Shown: positions 11,641-23,233, numbered from the stretch's first letter. The stretch: DNA of 64,000 nucleotides from Pomphorhynchus laevis (GCA_012934845.2 WNNJ02002872.1:86581-150580), one strand, 5' to 3'. The notes: generated by a model from the letters alone, not told the origin. Numbers and translations are program-made.

Positions 11641-11739
11641 AACTGATAAAAATAATAATTAAAAACGAAACATACAGGAAAAAACAATCAAAATTAGAAA
11701 ATTTGTTCGTTAAAAATTTGCTCGCTTCTTCAACTTTGT

Positions 11740-11993
11740 TACGGCCTCATGTTTAGCGGGATTTGAACCCTTTAGCTAATCCAAAACGCCGCTCTCCGAC
11801 TGAACCACCCGGGGTCTTTCACACCCCTCCCTAAGATTCCAAGCGATGCGGACTATGCTTAGTAATTGCGAGATGAGGAGCTTGAGAAACCTTAGTCTTT
11901 GCTCTTGAAGTCTTCTAGAAAAAAGACTATCCCGAGATAGCCCAAGTACCCCATCGTAAAGTTATGACGAGGCAAGATCACAACTTGCCAGGC
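11740..11993 (-). mobile_element. LINE tail with tRNA-like 3' segment, copy 1
   Basis: On the minus strand this reads a degenerate form of the coding tail GTWAISGLV, EQRLRFLKL and SRLPSIVR seen at 52264-52541 and 53400-53560. It is followed by a tRNA-like stretch (11756-11816). That stretch has an A-box-like TGGTTCAGTCGG and a B-box-like GGTTCAAATCC with a GGG/CCC T-arm stem. Several changes break the coding part. The order is LINE coding tail then tRNA-like sequence, the reverse of a usual tRNA-headed SINE. Confidence 0.6.
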
Positions 11994-13084
11994 AATATCC
12001 TGGTAATACATTAAAACTTCTCCATGATTTTTTTATTAGTAGATAATCATCGCCTAGCATAAGCTTGACGGTGATATGTAGTCATCTCAGTCTTATTCAC
12101 ATTTCAATACAGCAGACTCATACATCTGATGATTTACAATTTCCGAGGATTTTGTAATGCCTAATTTTCAGTTTGTGTTTTGTATAATTGATGGTTATTT
12201 CAGTATAATATATTGTAATGCCATTGTAATCCAGTATTATACTAATTTAATAAAATAAAATAACTTTAAATAAGATAAAATAACTGCGTTACACACTTAC
12301 AGTATGTAATGCAGTTTATTAATCCAGATAAAACCCTTGAAATTTGCATGGAACACAGTTAGAAATAATTATTAATGAATTTTACCTGTTTGCACTAAAA
12401 ATTTATTTTACATTAGGGTGTAAATGTTCGAAGTTACATTTAATAATTTACAAAATCTGTATTAATATTCGTTTTCTTAAGAATAATCAAAATAATTTAT
12501 TTAAACTATTAAGTGAGAAAAATTATGGATAGAAAAAATACAGTATGCGAAATACAGTATAAGAAAGTGTGCATTTAAATACTAAATAAGAAATTACGAC
12601 ATAAAATATTAAATTTTACGAATTCACATTATTTTTGTTGATATCGAGTTTTCAACCTCATTTTAATAGTTTAATACCTTTTTTAAACAATAGTGTTATA
12701 AAAATATAATGATTTTTATGTATAAATTGCAAATAACATACCCATTTTAGAATATATTACGCTAGATAATTATATTTTTTTAATAAAAATGGTAGTGGAA
12801 TAGAGCTCCAAAGTGATAAGTTCTTTTTGTAAATCTATAATTTATATTCTTTAATTTGTATTAGTTTCAATATTGAGTATTTTATAAATAATCAATAATT
12901 AAATTTAGAAATTCTAATATTATTCGGAAAAAGTTGTGACAATCATATAATTTATAATTCGGAAAAATATGTTCATGCATTTTATATTGGAAAATATAAA
13001 ATTTAAAAATTGATTTTAAATATTATTATTTTTATGTTATTTTATCAAAAATTTAAATCAAATTAAAAATTAAAATTTAATGGA
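11994..13084. other. Intergenic AT-rich stretch
   Basis: No coding signal, repeat border or RNA gene is seen. A 62-codon ORF at 12344 has ordinary intergenic composition and no motif. Confidence 0.5.
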
Positions 13085-13400
13085 ACTTAACTTTAAACTT
13101 AAATATTTTGATAAATCAAAATTATTTAAAAGTAGGGGCATCTATATTTAGACAAGTAAAAGGTGTTCCAATGGGTGGTAATAGTAGCCCAATTATAGCT
13201 GCCATATTTTTACCCTTTATAGAATATGAATTTGTTCATAACTGTTTCAATAATAAATCTAAACTATATCAATATATGAAATATATTGTCAATATATGAC
13301 ACACTTGTTAGAAATATGTTTCGAAAAACTAAATTTCGATACATTGATGATAAATGTGTATTAAATTCTAATTTTTAATAAATAATTTAAATTTAATAAA
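13085..13400 (+). mobile_element. Naiad-type element, RT motif B fragment
   Basis: The frame gives [19 protein letters not shown] and [20 protein letters not shown] small insertion then duplicates part of the stretch before the RYIDD box, and the copy ends near 13370. It is a short, diverged remnant (for example AAIF for ADLF), so older than the copy at 18281. Confidence 0.75.
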
Positions 13401-13433
13401 ATTTTTTAATCGATTACTAATTTTTAATTTTCC

Positions 13434-13470
13434 TAATTATAACCAAAACCAAAAGTTTTGGTTATAATTA
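13434..13470. repeat. Perfect 16-bp inverted repeat (hairpin)
   Basis: TAATTATAACCAAAAC and its reverse complement are separated by the 5-base loop CAAAA. It is followed by two direct copies of AATAATTAAACACAAATG. It could be the core of a small palindromic element; no gene context explains it. Confidence 0.6.
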
Positions 13471-13474
13471 ATAA

Positions 13475-14259
13475 TTAAATAATTAATTAAATAATAATTA
13501 AACACAAATGATTAATAATAATTAAACACAAATGTCAATGGTAAATATAAACTGTTTTTTGTTTCCTTTTCTTTTAATAATATTTTTATACTCAATATTA
13601 CAATATTGATCAATACTTAATGTGCTATGATCTTATTAAATTCAGCAATAGTAGCAAATGCTAAGCAACTTTTCAAATTTAACATAACAATATCAAAAAT
13701 TTTGAATCTAAATATTATTTTTGGAATTATTGTATGATTATATTAAATCAAACTGTCTCTTTTCCTTTACAAAATCCGTTGTTGATTATCCAATCAAATT
13801 TTACTAAATGTGCTAAATGTAATTGGTAAAAATTGTTGTTAACACGACAATATTTTGTCTAAAAATAATATATTTTACCAATTACTGAATTTCATTGCCT
13901 TACATTAATCATTACATTAATAACTTTGCAATCAAAACAGCTTCACTGCCTTTTAATACATTTGTCTTAATGCAATAATACGCAGGCAAAAGTGGTTTTA
14001 TATTACATAAAGCAAACAAAGTTATTGTTGTATTATCCTATATCACTGAGAGTAATAGCTGTGCTAGTTTACTACAGATTTGATTGCTCTAAGATATTTG
14101 TTTCGGAGTTGACGAATCAGAATTCGTGATTTTATCACAAAACATAAAGACTTATCACCGATTGAAAAATTAGAAACCCCTAATTAATGCAAATATTAAA
14201 AACGCTCTATGCATTTGATAATGCTCTAACAAAATTGGAAAAAGCTTTTCCTATTGTGA
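13475..14259. other. Region upstream of Zic
   Basis: AT-rich sequence leading to the Zic start. No TATA box or initiator can be singled out, and an upstream non-coding exon cannot be excluded. An in-frame TGA directly precedes the chosen ATG. Confidence 0.4.
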
Positions 14260-15220
14260 ATGTCTACCTTCTCAGTAGTTCCAATGCTTCATCCTGACCC
14301 CACGCTCCACAATTCCTATGGAGTATCACTCCATGTCTCAGTGCCGTTACCCCATCCTCACCACAATGGTATTGCACCTACAATCTACCAATGCTTAAAT
14401 TCGGGACAGAATATTTTACTGAGTAATTCAACTGTGAATGATGAACAACATAACCCATTTGATAATTCCACATTGAACCCACCATTGTTGATCCATAGAA
14501 ACGGTTCCACTAACCTAGATAACAACGAAAGCTACGTGGTAGATTGTAAGCATAATATAAGTTATGAATCTGAAAGGGGGCACAGATCAGCTCCCTCCTC
14601 GTGCAACGACGATTCGTCTATAATTCAAACTCAGCATCCCTATGGTAATCCAGTAAAACTGCCCCGCTTAAATTTAAGCAATTTCCCAAGCGATGGTAGA
14701 AATTTAACGCCTTTACAAATTCAATGTCAGCATTATCCTTGCGAACAATTTTACACGCAAGAGTGCAAACAGGGTAGATTGTTGGTAAGTCCGTCCGTCG
14801 ATAGCCAGAATCACCAACCTCAGCAGATTAACGACACGAGCGAATCATATTGCAGCTTCTATGAAGCCCCTGCAAGCCTTCCTGTGCAGCAGGTAAAGCT
14901 GTATTCAAATTGGATTCAGCCATCTGCAGAAAACACACAACATTGTTGGCTCGAAAGTAGAAACGCTATAACGGTAGATATAAAACAAAATGGATGGACC
15001 ACTACAAGATTAACAAGGCCGTTACAGCAGCCTCGGAGTATTAAGAGATTGTTGCAACCGGACGAATCATCCAATTGCGGCGTTAAATCAGAGCTTAATC
15101 CAACTGAGGCAAAAAGAAAAGCAGTGTATAATGATAGACCAATAATTAAAACTTGTGGATGGGCAGATGAAAACTCTGGGCTTGTTTGTAATAAATATTT
15201 TGATGACGTGACAGTTCTCG
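14260..15220 (+). CDS. Zic: Zic coding exon 1
   Basis: It encodes the N-terminal region and the first half of ZF1 ([16 protein letters not shown]). It ends in phase 1 at CTCG, followed by the donor GTAGGT; reading on gives only eight more codons to a stop. The split codon (G plus CA) makes Ala321. Confidence 0.92.
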
Positions 15221-18200
15221 GTAGGTTTTTAAATTGGACTAAGTGAAATTAATTAATTGAGGCGACTTTAAACTCGAAAAATAAAATTAAGTTATTTATA
15301 GTCACAATTAGATTGGAAAATGTTAAATTTTCAACAATTTCCAAGAAATTATTGAAATAAATATTTTTTTAAAATATTATTATAATAATATTTTTTCCTT
15401 TTATTGTAAAAAGAGGTTTTAATAATTTGAGAATATTTAAAAAAAATGTTAATTTTCAACATTAAATATTACAAAAATTTCGTCATTTTGCAATTGAATT
15501 TTGTCATTTTGGTTATATTCGTTATCGATAATACAAAATATGACTAAACTATAAACATATGACTAAAATACTATAAAATTTAATACAAATATTAAATGCA
15601 AATATTCTTTACAATATTGATTTGCAAATATTGATTTTTAAAGTTAATTCAAAATCGATGCACTTCAGTGTACTAATTTTTTATTGAAGGTTTTTATTTA
15701 AGATAAATATCTTCTTGGCATCTATCCCGTTTGGTGGGGTCCGCTTATTTAAGATAAATATAATTTTAATTTTTTTTATTCGAAATAAAAATTTCGAACA
15801 AAAATTAGAGATTTAGGTTTAATTATGATTAATTTAAAAAAATTAGCTTCATAATTAATGATTTTGATATTAAATAAAATTAATTTCGTTTAAAAATCTA
15901 AAATTCTGTAAGTAAAATAACAATTTGATATCAAATTATCATTAAATAACTAATTTAATTCAATATCTTCATACAAAAAATGTAAATATTGTTGCATTCA
16001 TATTTACTTGGAGGTGAGGCATAAGGATTATTATCAAATTTAATTATTTTATGTATTACAATGATATTAGTAATAAAACAATTACTTTATTACCAACAAA
16101 TTTTTAACTGCTTTATATCTGCTTTATATCTGCTTTATATCTGCTTTTAATTTTTCTTAATTTTATCTGCTTTATAATGAAAATTTGTAAATAACAAAAT
16201 CATTACGAAATTGCTTACATAATCGGATATAAAATATCAAACTAATCGCAACCTAATGTAATGATGTAATTCAATATCTGCATACAAAAATGTAAATATC
16301 ATTGCATGCATATTTACTTGGAGGTGACGCATAAGGATTATTATCAAATTTATTATTAAATTTCCTATTAACATAGCACAATTGATCTGCGAGATTCTCA
16401 TAAACTTTTAAATATTTAAAACTTATTGAAAAATGTAATAATTGTAATAAACTCGCACGAATACAAATTTTATACACTAAAGGTATTTTACATTTTTAAT
16501 GTAAATCGTTCATAATTAAATTGTTAATTAGAAATATTAATTTAGCCATTTAAAATATTAATATTAAATATTAATTTTTATTAGGCTAATTTGTTTCCAA
16601 ATTTAAACCTAAATCTTACAAACTGCAACTAACATATTACAATTGCTTTTTTAAAATGCCAAGCTACGCATCACTGAAACACATTTGATTTTAATATTTT
16701 ATTACTGATATATTTATATAAAAAATAAATAAAATATATGTTATTTTTAACTTCGAACTAATATTACTAGAAATTGTAAAATTAGATAAATAAAATATAT
16801 TATCTAAATAAAATAAGATAAAATTTAATACAATTAAAAAGAATCGAATTAGAATGAATAAATTAAAATATTTTTATTTAATTGAAAAAATATTTAATAA
16901 TTATTTTTAATACATAAATAATAAAACATTGATAAATATAAAAATATCTAAATATCCAAAATATCTTAAACTTCGTTAGGCCAAGATCTAACACTCAGCT
17001 TAGCTGTGATTAATTTTGTAAACGTATCGTAAATAAATAATTTATATAATTTAATAGTTTTCTTATCTTAAACCGCATATATTTTTCTTATAGCATCTCA
17101 TCTGTCTAACGATCACCTTGGAAACGGAAGTTCGTGTAAACACATTTGTCAGTGGATCGGCTGCTCTAGAAACCATCACCCATTCAAGGCCAAGTATAAG
17201 CTTGTAAATCATTTACGAGTACATACAGGAGAAAGACCTTTTCAATGTGATTTTCCACCATGTCGAAAACTTTTCGCTAGATCGGAAAACTTGAAAATTC
17301 ACACAAGAGTACACACAGGTAAATTTTTTTATATTGAAATTATAATTTTAAATGTGTTGATATGTTATCTCTTAGATTTTAAAACGTTAGTGTTCTTCAT
17401 TCGAATAAACATCATTAGCTTAAGTTTATCAACATAAACTAATGCAGATCAATTGCCATCAAAAAGTATATGCTAAATTAAACTTTTTTAGACAATCAAT
17501 TAAATTATTAATTTAATTATTTAACAATTTATGTAATACGTTTTACCTTGTCTTAATTTTTCAAAATTCAATAATAGTAATCTTTGTGTATCAAAATGTA
17601 AATTTTTCAAACACAAAATTTCAATCAAAATTAAATATACTTTTATACCATTAAATTTCAATTTTTCGAAAAAAAATTGTATTTTTTCAAAAATATTTTA
17701 TGAGCAAAAAATTATTAATATTATACATATTTTTATTTTTAATATTACATGAGTAATTTTTCGAATGAGTCATTTAGACAAACTATATTGCCGTTGCTGG
17801 AATATAAAACCGGACATCAACTGTATCGTCTCAAATTGCGCAAATTGAGAAATTCTAACTCAGGATTCTTAGTCGCATTAGCCAAATGATAACGAAGATG
17901 AAACTATTTCAGAGCTTCACTTTCCGCTTTGGATTGGAATTATAAAATTCGAAGAGTGCAATAGTCACTAACGTTTCTAACGTAAAAACAAGAAACCTTA
18001 TTTCAATTATGATTAAACTTCACCTATAAATTTAGATAAACCAAAATCTTAATTTATTCAGATCTCAACCTGAGGCCAAATGTTTAATCTATTTAATCTA
18101 TGTTTGATATAATGGGATATTCGTTCTTATTTGTGTTAAACGTGTTTATTATTTTTTTAAAATTATCAGTGACGTTTATATAATCAATCAGTAATGTATA

Positions 18201-21200
18201 TAACATACATATTACATACATATATACATTGTATTTTTCTAGGAATAAATATTATTAATTCTTAAGAATCCTTAAATATTTTGATAAATCAAAATTATTT
18301 AAAAGTAGCGACATCTATATTTAGACAAGTAAAAGGTGTTCCAATGGGTGGTAATAGTAGCCCAATTATAGCTGACTTGTTTTTAAGCTTTATAGAATAT
18401 GAATTTGTTCATAACTGTGTAAAAACTAAATCTAAACAATATAAATATATGAAATATATGTTTCGATACATTGATGATATATGTGTATTTAATTCTAATA
18501 ATTTTTATTCAATTAGTGAGCACATTTATCCAGAAAGCCTTATTCTTAACAAAACCAATATTAATGATAAAGAAGGTGTATATCTAGATATGAACATTAA
18601 ATTAACATCAATTAAAAGTACTTTTAATTTATATCGTAAAGATGACATATTTAAATTTACGAGAAACATATTTTTGCATGAGCATTCATGCATACCATAT
18701 AATATAAAATATAATACATTAAATAATGAAATTTTAAGAATTGCAACAATATGTAATGATATTGGCTTTCTTCAAAATCATTTAAATAATTTAAAAGATA
18801 CATAAAAAAACTACTTATATTCGGAAAAAGATATACATATCTCGGATTATAGTTATTATAATAACTATAAAATTGAATTAATAGATTAAATCAGCTAACT
18901 GAGTCTACGTATTGTTATATAATTATAAAATAAACAAAACATAATAATGCTAAATCAAAATTTAATAATTAAATAATAAAATTAATAATTGTTTTTAGAT
19001 TTTCTATAATTTAAATCAAGTTAAAATAAAAAATTGAAATTTAAATAAAAGTCAATTTTTATGAATTGACTAATAAATAACAGACGTTGTATCAGAATAA
19101 GAATTAGAGGTCATCAGGAGGAACTGCTATGCTATCAGGTTTCGGCCCCTAACTCCTCTACCCAACATAGCAGCGGGGCCAAATACATGCTAATGATGTA
19201 TTTCCTCTGAAATAACTATCTAGTATATTATTCTAATACAAAGTATATTATTTATTATCCATCCATAAAAATTTGCCACTTAAGAGTTTAAATTTATTCT
19301 TTATATTATTGTGTTGATTTATATATTTTACTATTTTCTGCTTGATGTTATTTTTATAGTAACCTAGTTTAAAATATGTATCTATTAAATTATTTAAATG
19401 ATTTTAAAGAAAGCTAATATCATTACATATTGTTGCAATTCTTAAAATTTCATTATTTAATGTATTATATTTTATATTATATGGTATGCATAAATGCTCA
19501 TGCAAAAATATGTTTCTTGTAAATTTAAATATGTCATCTTTACGATATAAATTAATAGTAGTTTTAGTTAATGTTAATTTAATGTTCATATCTAGATATA
19601 CACCTTCTTTATCATTCTTAAATATTTTGATTAATCAAAATTATTTAAAAGTAGGAACATCTCTATATTTAGACAAGTAAAATGTGTTCTAATGTGAAGT
19701 AATAGTAGCCCAATTATAGCTGACTTGTTTTTAAGCTTTATTGAATATGAATTTGTTCATAACTGTCTATAACTGTTTAATTATTATATTAATTTATATA
19801 TTTTAAATTATATAAATTTATAATTTAAATATAGTTCCTATTCCTTTTAGGAATAGGAACTATAACGTTTTCATCTCAGTAACATATATATTGCTAGTAA
19901 CATGTTGTAATTGCATACATTATGATTTAATATATGTTACTATAAATAGTAACACATATATTACTAGTAACATATATATTTAAATAATTTAATAGATACA
20001 TATATATTCCGAGGTACCGGTTCAAGTACCTCGGAACCATACTCTCGGCAAGCGGCGACGTGACTTATGTAATGATATTGGCTTTCTTCAAAATCATTTA
20101 AATAATTTAATAGATACATATTTTAAACTAGGTTACTATAAAAATAACGTCAAGCAGAAAATAGTAAAATATATAAATCAACAATATATTATTAAAAATA
20201 AATTTAAACTCTTTTGTAGAAAAGTTTTATGGATGAATAATAAATAATATGTTTTGTATTAGAATAAAATACTTTATGATCAAATTTCATCAGAGGAAAT
20301 ACGTCATTAGAGAGTATTTATCTCCACTGTTATGTTAGGTCGAGGAATAGAAGCTGAAACCTGATAACGTAGTACTTCCTCCTGATAACATCTAATCTTT
20401 ATTTTGATACATCGTCTGTTATTTATTAGTCAATTCATCAAAATTGATTTTTATTTTAAATTTCAATTTTAAATGTTAACTTGATGTAAATATTGATTGT
20501 ATAAAAATTTGCTTTATTTTAAATTTCATTTTTTTATTCTAATTTGATATAACTTACATAAAATGTTATATAACAATTATTTATTATTTATAATTATTTA
20601 TTATTTTATTATTTTAATTTTATTTATCGTTATATTATATTAATATAATATTAATATTATATTATATTATCAAATATTAAATAGTACGTAGAGTCAGCTA
20701 ACTAATCTGATTATATCAATATATTTTTATTGCAATCCTTATTTACAATAAGATATATTTTAATAAGGAGTAAATGTCATCAGGAAGAACTGCTATGTTA
20801 TCAAATTTCGCCTCATATTCCTCATATTTGATATGCCAATTTGATAGCATAATCAAATATGATTAGCATCATGATATTATTACATAATCTTATATAACAT
20901 TTATTTATTATTTAATTATTTAAATTTTATTTCTCATTGTTTTAAATTAATAAATAATATAAAATACGTAGACTTAGTTAGCTGATCTAATATTAAATAA
21001 TATTACTTATATACTAACTAGAAGTAATATGATTTTATTTAACTTAGAAAAAATAATTTGGATAACTAATTATTACAACGTTTGTTATTTATCAGTCAAT
21101 TCATCTCTTAAATAAATTCATTTATCAAATAAATTCATCAATTTATTTGTTTTACTCAGTTAGTTGCCTAGATAAATTGACTATTCCATTTCGGACGATT

Positions 21201-21466
21201 CATCCGAATGTAGTGATTTGTTTTATAAATATTTACAATATTTGCCATATTAAGGTGAAAAGCCATTTCAATGTCCAAAGTGTGATAAACGATTTGCCAA
21301 TAGCAGTGACAGGAAGAAACATTTTCATGTACATAGTGAAAATAAGCCATTTCAGTGTTCTATCGAAGGTTGTGGTAAGACGTATACTCATCCCAGTAGC
21401 TTACGTAAGCACCTTCGAAGACATGACGAGGAGCAGCAAGATAAATCCCAACAACCCATCAAATAG
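14260..21466 (+). CDS. Zic: Zic/odd-paired five-zinc-finger transcription factor
   Basis: Three exons (14260-15220, 17094-17318, 21255-21466) join in phase to 465 codons plus TAG. Zic proteins are nuclear DNA-binding factors; in arthropods odd-paired acts in segmentation. Residues 1-295 are low-complexity, rich in His, Pro, Asn, Gln and Ser. Fingers: ZF1 C299, C310, H323, H328 with the wide spacing typical of Zic; ZF2 C339, C344, H360, H364 with the Zic hallmark [17 protein letters not shown]3 C372, C377, H390, H394 with [10 protein letters not shown]4 C402, C405, H418, H422 with [12 protein letters not shown]5 C430, C435, H448, H452 with [10 protein letters not shown]. Finger 4 has C-x2-C where the family has C-x4-C. 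The start is the first ATG after an in-frame TGA. Introns are GT-AG, and the second holds Naiad insertions. GLI and GLIS relatives are less likely given KAKYKLVNH and [10 protein letters not shown]. Confidence 0.93.
15958..16352 (+). repeat. Direct repeat pair in Zic intron 1
   Basis: About 85 bp at 15958-16043 recur at 16270-16352. Both carry CATACAAAAA then ATGTAAATAT, CATATTTACTTGGAGGTGA and CATAAGGATTATTATCAAAT. The spacing is about 312 bp, and between them lie an AT spacer and a short tandem array. This may be a duplicated intron element. Confidence 0.75.
16109..16147 (+). repeat. Short 11-bp tandem array
   Basis: About three and a half units of CTGCTTTATAT in tandem, with another related CTGCTTTATAA at 16167. 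Confidence 0.8.
17094..17318 (+). CDS. Zic: Zic coding exon 2
   Basis: 225 bp after the acceptor TTATAG. It encodes the rest of ZF1, all of ZF2 and ZF3 and ends within HTG in phase 1 before GTAAAT. The [14 protein letters not shown] and ARSENLKIH signatures lie here. Confidence 0.95.
18265..18890 (+). mobile_element. Naiad-type element, RT C-terminal half with intact ORF
   Basis: The ORF 18281-18805 (174 codons) holds [38 protein letters not shown], the catalytic [11 protein letters not shown] and [14 protein letters not shown] to a natural-looking end. The first part of the element is missing. After the stop, a short block (TATTCGGAAAAAGATATACA) that normally lies upstream of motif B appears. 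The end is thus scrambled before the minus-strand copy starts at about 18886. Confidence 0.85.
18886..19615 (-). mobile_element. Naiad-type element, C-terminus and complete 3' tail, inverted
   Basis: Read on the minus strand this gives [20 protein letters not shown] to [17 protein letters not shown] (19404-19589). It is followed by the 3' UTR with the structured block (about 19090-19190) and the terminal ACGTAGACTCAGTTAGCTGA-like end near 18886-18912. It abuts plus-strand pieces on both sides. At 19617 the junction is head-to-head with another fragment. Confidence 0.85.
19617..19790 (+). mobile_element. Naiad-type element, motif B fragment
   Basis: Begins abruptly with [15 protein letters not shown] right after the inverted copy and breaks within the motif B region ([11 protein letters not shown]). 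Small changes interrupt the frame. Confidence 0.7.
19831..19863. repeat. Perfect 14-bp inverted repeat
   Basis: ATAGTTCCTATTCC and its reverse complement flank the loop TTTTA. It lies between two Naiad fragments and is followed by repeats of AACATATATATTACTAGT. Confidence 0.65.
20007..20036. repeat. Perfect 11-bp inverted repeat in a GC-richer patch
   Basis: TTCCGAGGTAC and GTACCTCGGAA flank the loop CGGTTCAA. The following CTCGGCAAGCGGCGACGTGA is unusually GC-rich for this intron. No tRNA cloverleaf fits. Confidence 0.6.
20062..20460 (+). mobile_element. Naiad-type element, extreme 3' end
   Basis: It starts inside [19 protein letters not shown], runs through [14 protein letters not shown] and then the 3' UTR with a diverged form of the structured block (TGAAACCTGATAACGTAG). 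It ends near ATCGTCTGTTATTTATTAG. Confidence 0.75.
20680..21000. mobile_element. Naiad 3'-tail remnants
   Basis: Terminal motifs ACGTAGAGTCAGCTAAC (20687) and ACGTAGACTTAGTTAGCTGA (20967) bracket an inverted piece. That piece is GTCATCAGGAAGAACTGCTATG at 20774-20795, the minus-strand form of the structured block. It is diverged and non-coding. Confidence 0.55.
21255..21466 (+). CDS. Zic: Zic coding exon 3
   Basis: After acceptor ATTAAG the exon completes HTGEKPFQ and encodes ZF4 and ZF5 and a short tail [12 protein letters not shown] before TAG. ZF4 reads [17 protein letters not shown], with C-x2-C; ZF5 reads [19 protein letters not shown]. Confidence 0.95.
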
Positions 21467-21551
21467 ATCACTAGCATATCAATAGTAGACGCCGAACCCT
21501 CTTTATTTTTGTACGTTTTGAAAATAAGTTTAACTGTAACATTTATATCTT

Positions 21552-21557
21552 AATAAA
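21552..21557 (+). terminator. Candidate Zic polyadenylation signal
   Basis: AATAAA lies 85 bases after the Zic stop codon. In this AT-rich DNA such hexamers occur by chance, so support is positional only. Confidence 0.4.
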
Positions 21558-21559
21558 TG

Positions 21560-22316
21560 TCTACGGATATTTAAACCGTAGACATCATGCTTTTAAGTGT
21601 CATATAATGTTAGATCATTACATTTTATCTGTTCCATTTTTGAGCTAATAGTAAGCCAAAAAATAACTTACAGGATACTGTTGATATTTTTCGAAATTGA
21701 AGCGAAATCTGAATCATATTTTGAGACATCTGTAAAATAAAGAATACAAATTACATTAAATTGTAAGTTTAATTACGAATCCTTCATCTTTGCGATTGAT
21801 AGTAGGGTTCATTTCTTTGATAAATATCGCTTCTGTATCACAATATTGTGACACCAAGATACAATAAATATATTATGTATTAATAGCTTATATAGCGTAT
21901 ATTAGCTAATAATAGATATTAGATAATATTAGATATCTTTATCTTATATTTTTATGTTACTATAGTACAGTAACAACTTTTGTTGCACTTTATTGAAATT
22001 TCGTTAGTAATATAATTAGTTTCTTTATTTTTCTTTATTGTTTTACACAATTGACCAATAAAAATAATAAACAATTAATAAAATTATAAAATTTAACTGT
22101 TTTGATGCTTTGTTATTTTTTAATTATTTGCGTAAAAATGATTGAATAAAAATTATTTAAATATGAAATTATAAATATTCTACATATTTTACATGTATTA
22201 TTGTGTAAACTCAACGTTTTAAAAAACTGATTAAATCGATAAAAGTCAACGTAAAATTTGTAACTTTAAATTTTATGTTGACATATTTTATTGAAAATTC
22301 ATACCTAACGATTGAA
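21560..22316. other. Region downstream of Zic
   Basis: AT-rich 3' flank. Nothing beyond short AT repeats is recognised. Confidence 0.4.
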
Positions 22317-22445
22317 AATATCTTCAATATCTCGACAGAACAAATTTGGCATCACCAGTTATTTGTTATCAGTTGGCTTTAATCTGATTAAAGCCAACTG
22401 ATGATGAAAGATATGTTCTGTCGAAATATTACAGATATTTTCATT
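22317..22445. repeat. Palindromic element with hammerhead-like core
   Basis: Two arms face each other around a perfect 31-bp palindrome centre (22370-22400, CAGTTGGCTTTAATC and its complement). The outer arms share TCGACAGAAC / GTTCTGTCGA. On the plus strand the right arm has CTGATGA (22398-22404), a hairpin with one mismatch, GAAA (22423-22426), a 4-bp stem III (ATAT/ATAT) and an ATT cleavage-type triplet, the order of a hammerhead ribozyme. The left arm, read on the minus strand, is a more decayed form (CTGGTGA, GAGA). Stem I is weak. Confidence 0.5.
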
Positions 22446-23078
22446 TGCTGGCATTCATTGTTTTCATTCATGGCTTTTCAATTTAAAAATCAGAAAAACC
22501 AACATATCTTCAATTTAATAATTAAAATTTTAATTATTCTATTATAGGAAATTACATTTCGATTATTTTAATATGATTTAAGAATTTATCGACGAGTGAA
22601 TTGATTGGTTTGTATTTTGGTATTTGTTGTATCGTCATTACGGAATAGTCAATTTTCGATGAAAAAAATTAAACTCGAACCTGAATTTCTGATAATGAAA
22701 TATAGTGAAAATAATAATTTAATAATAAAATTTGTAAATATCGAAATGTTCAATAAAGACAAGTCACTTGATGAGTTTTCTGTAACAAATTGATTTTTTA
22801 TACATTTTGTTAGCATTTTATGATCAATTTTTTTTTGATTTTGTCAGGAAGCACATCATTGAACTCTATATATGTGTATAATTATCATATTAATTATATT
22901 TAAAATTATGTTAAATTATCATATTACTTCACGAAATTAATAATTGAACCCATCATATTTGACCTCCCCCCAGTTTAGTTCAGTAAGTAATCAAGTTTTC
23001 ATATAATCACGAGTACTGCTCTAGAAATGTTATCCATAACTTGGTGTTGGTTAGTTAAGGTCCTCGAATGATGCAATC

Positions 23079-23108
23079 ATGCAGTTTATATTTTAAAATA
23101 TAAACTGC
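23079..23108. repeat. Perfect palindrome of about 30 bp
   Basis: TGCAGTTTATATTTT is directly followed by its reverse complement. It can extrude as a cruciform; there is no neighbouring gene. Confidence 0.65.
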
Positions 23109-23214
23109 ATTTTAACTTTAGGGTAAATAGGAGTAAATTCTAGTTTTTATCTTCATTAATTGATTTAAATTGCGTCACTTATTGCAGTCATTGGATTAAC
23201 AATCTGAATTTAAA

Positions 23215-23233
23215 ACCACGCCCATGGCGTGGT
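23215..23233. repeat. 8-bp GC-rich hairpin
   Basis: ACCACGCC, loop CAT, GGCGTGGT. Isolated in AT-rich DNA. Confidence 0.55.

Larger units (their letters stand above)
6541..11643 (+). repeat. Left arm of a ~5 kb inverted repeat
   Basis: By eye this matches the reverse complement of about 34363-39405 nearly base for base, including non-coding DNA. Examples are CTGATGTTATCGAATTC-type sequence near 7210, the 8087-8330 and 8490-8790 blocks, the Naiad RT end at 9166-9598 and the 10430-10740 block. Differences are scattered substitutions and indels. The left arm lacks two bases after GAAATAT near 9350 relative to the right arm and has an extra ~60 bp near 11530-11590. The inner border is at AATAAATGACAA (about 11643). 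The arms flank the Zic gene. Age cannot be dated here but the divergence is low. Confidence 0.9.
15221..17093 (+). other. Zic intron 1
   Basis: A 1.87 kb AT-rich GT-AG intron (GTAGGT to TTATAG). It carries a direct repeat of about 85 bp and a short 11-bp tandem array, listed separately. No transposon coding sequence is recognised. Confidence 0.88.
17319..21254 (+). other. Zic intron 2 with Naiad cluster
   Basis: A 3.9 kb GT-AG intron (GTAAAT to ATTAAG). Its middle (18265-21000) is a cluster of Naiad fragments in both orientations, described separately. 17330-18260 and 21000-21254 are AT-rich with nothing recognised. Confidence 0.88.

Noticed and set aside
11756-11816. A tRNA gene on the minus strand
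   Set aside because: The A- and B-box-like parts are good, but no acceptor stem closes and the sequence recurs as part of a LINE tail.
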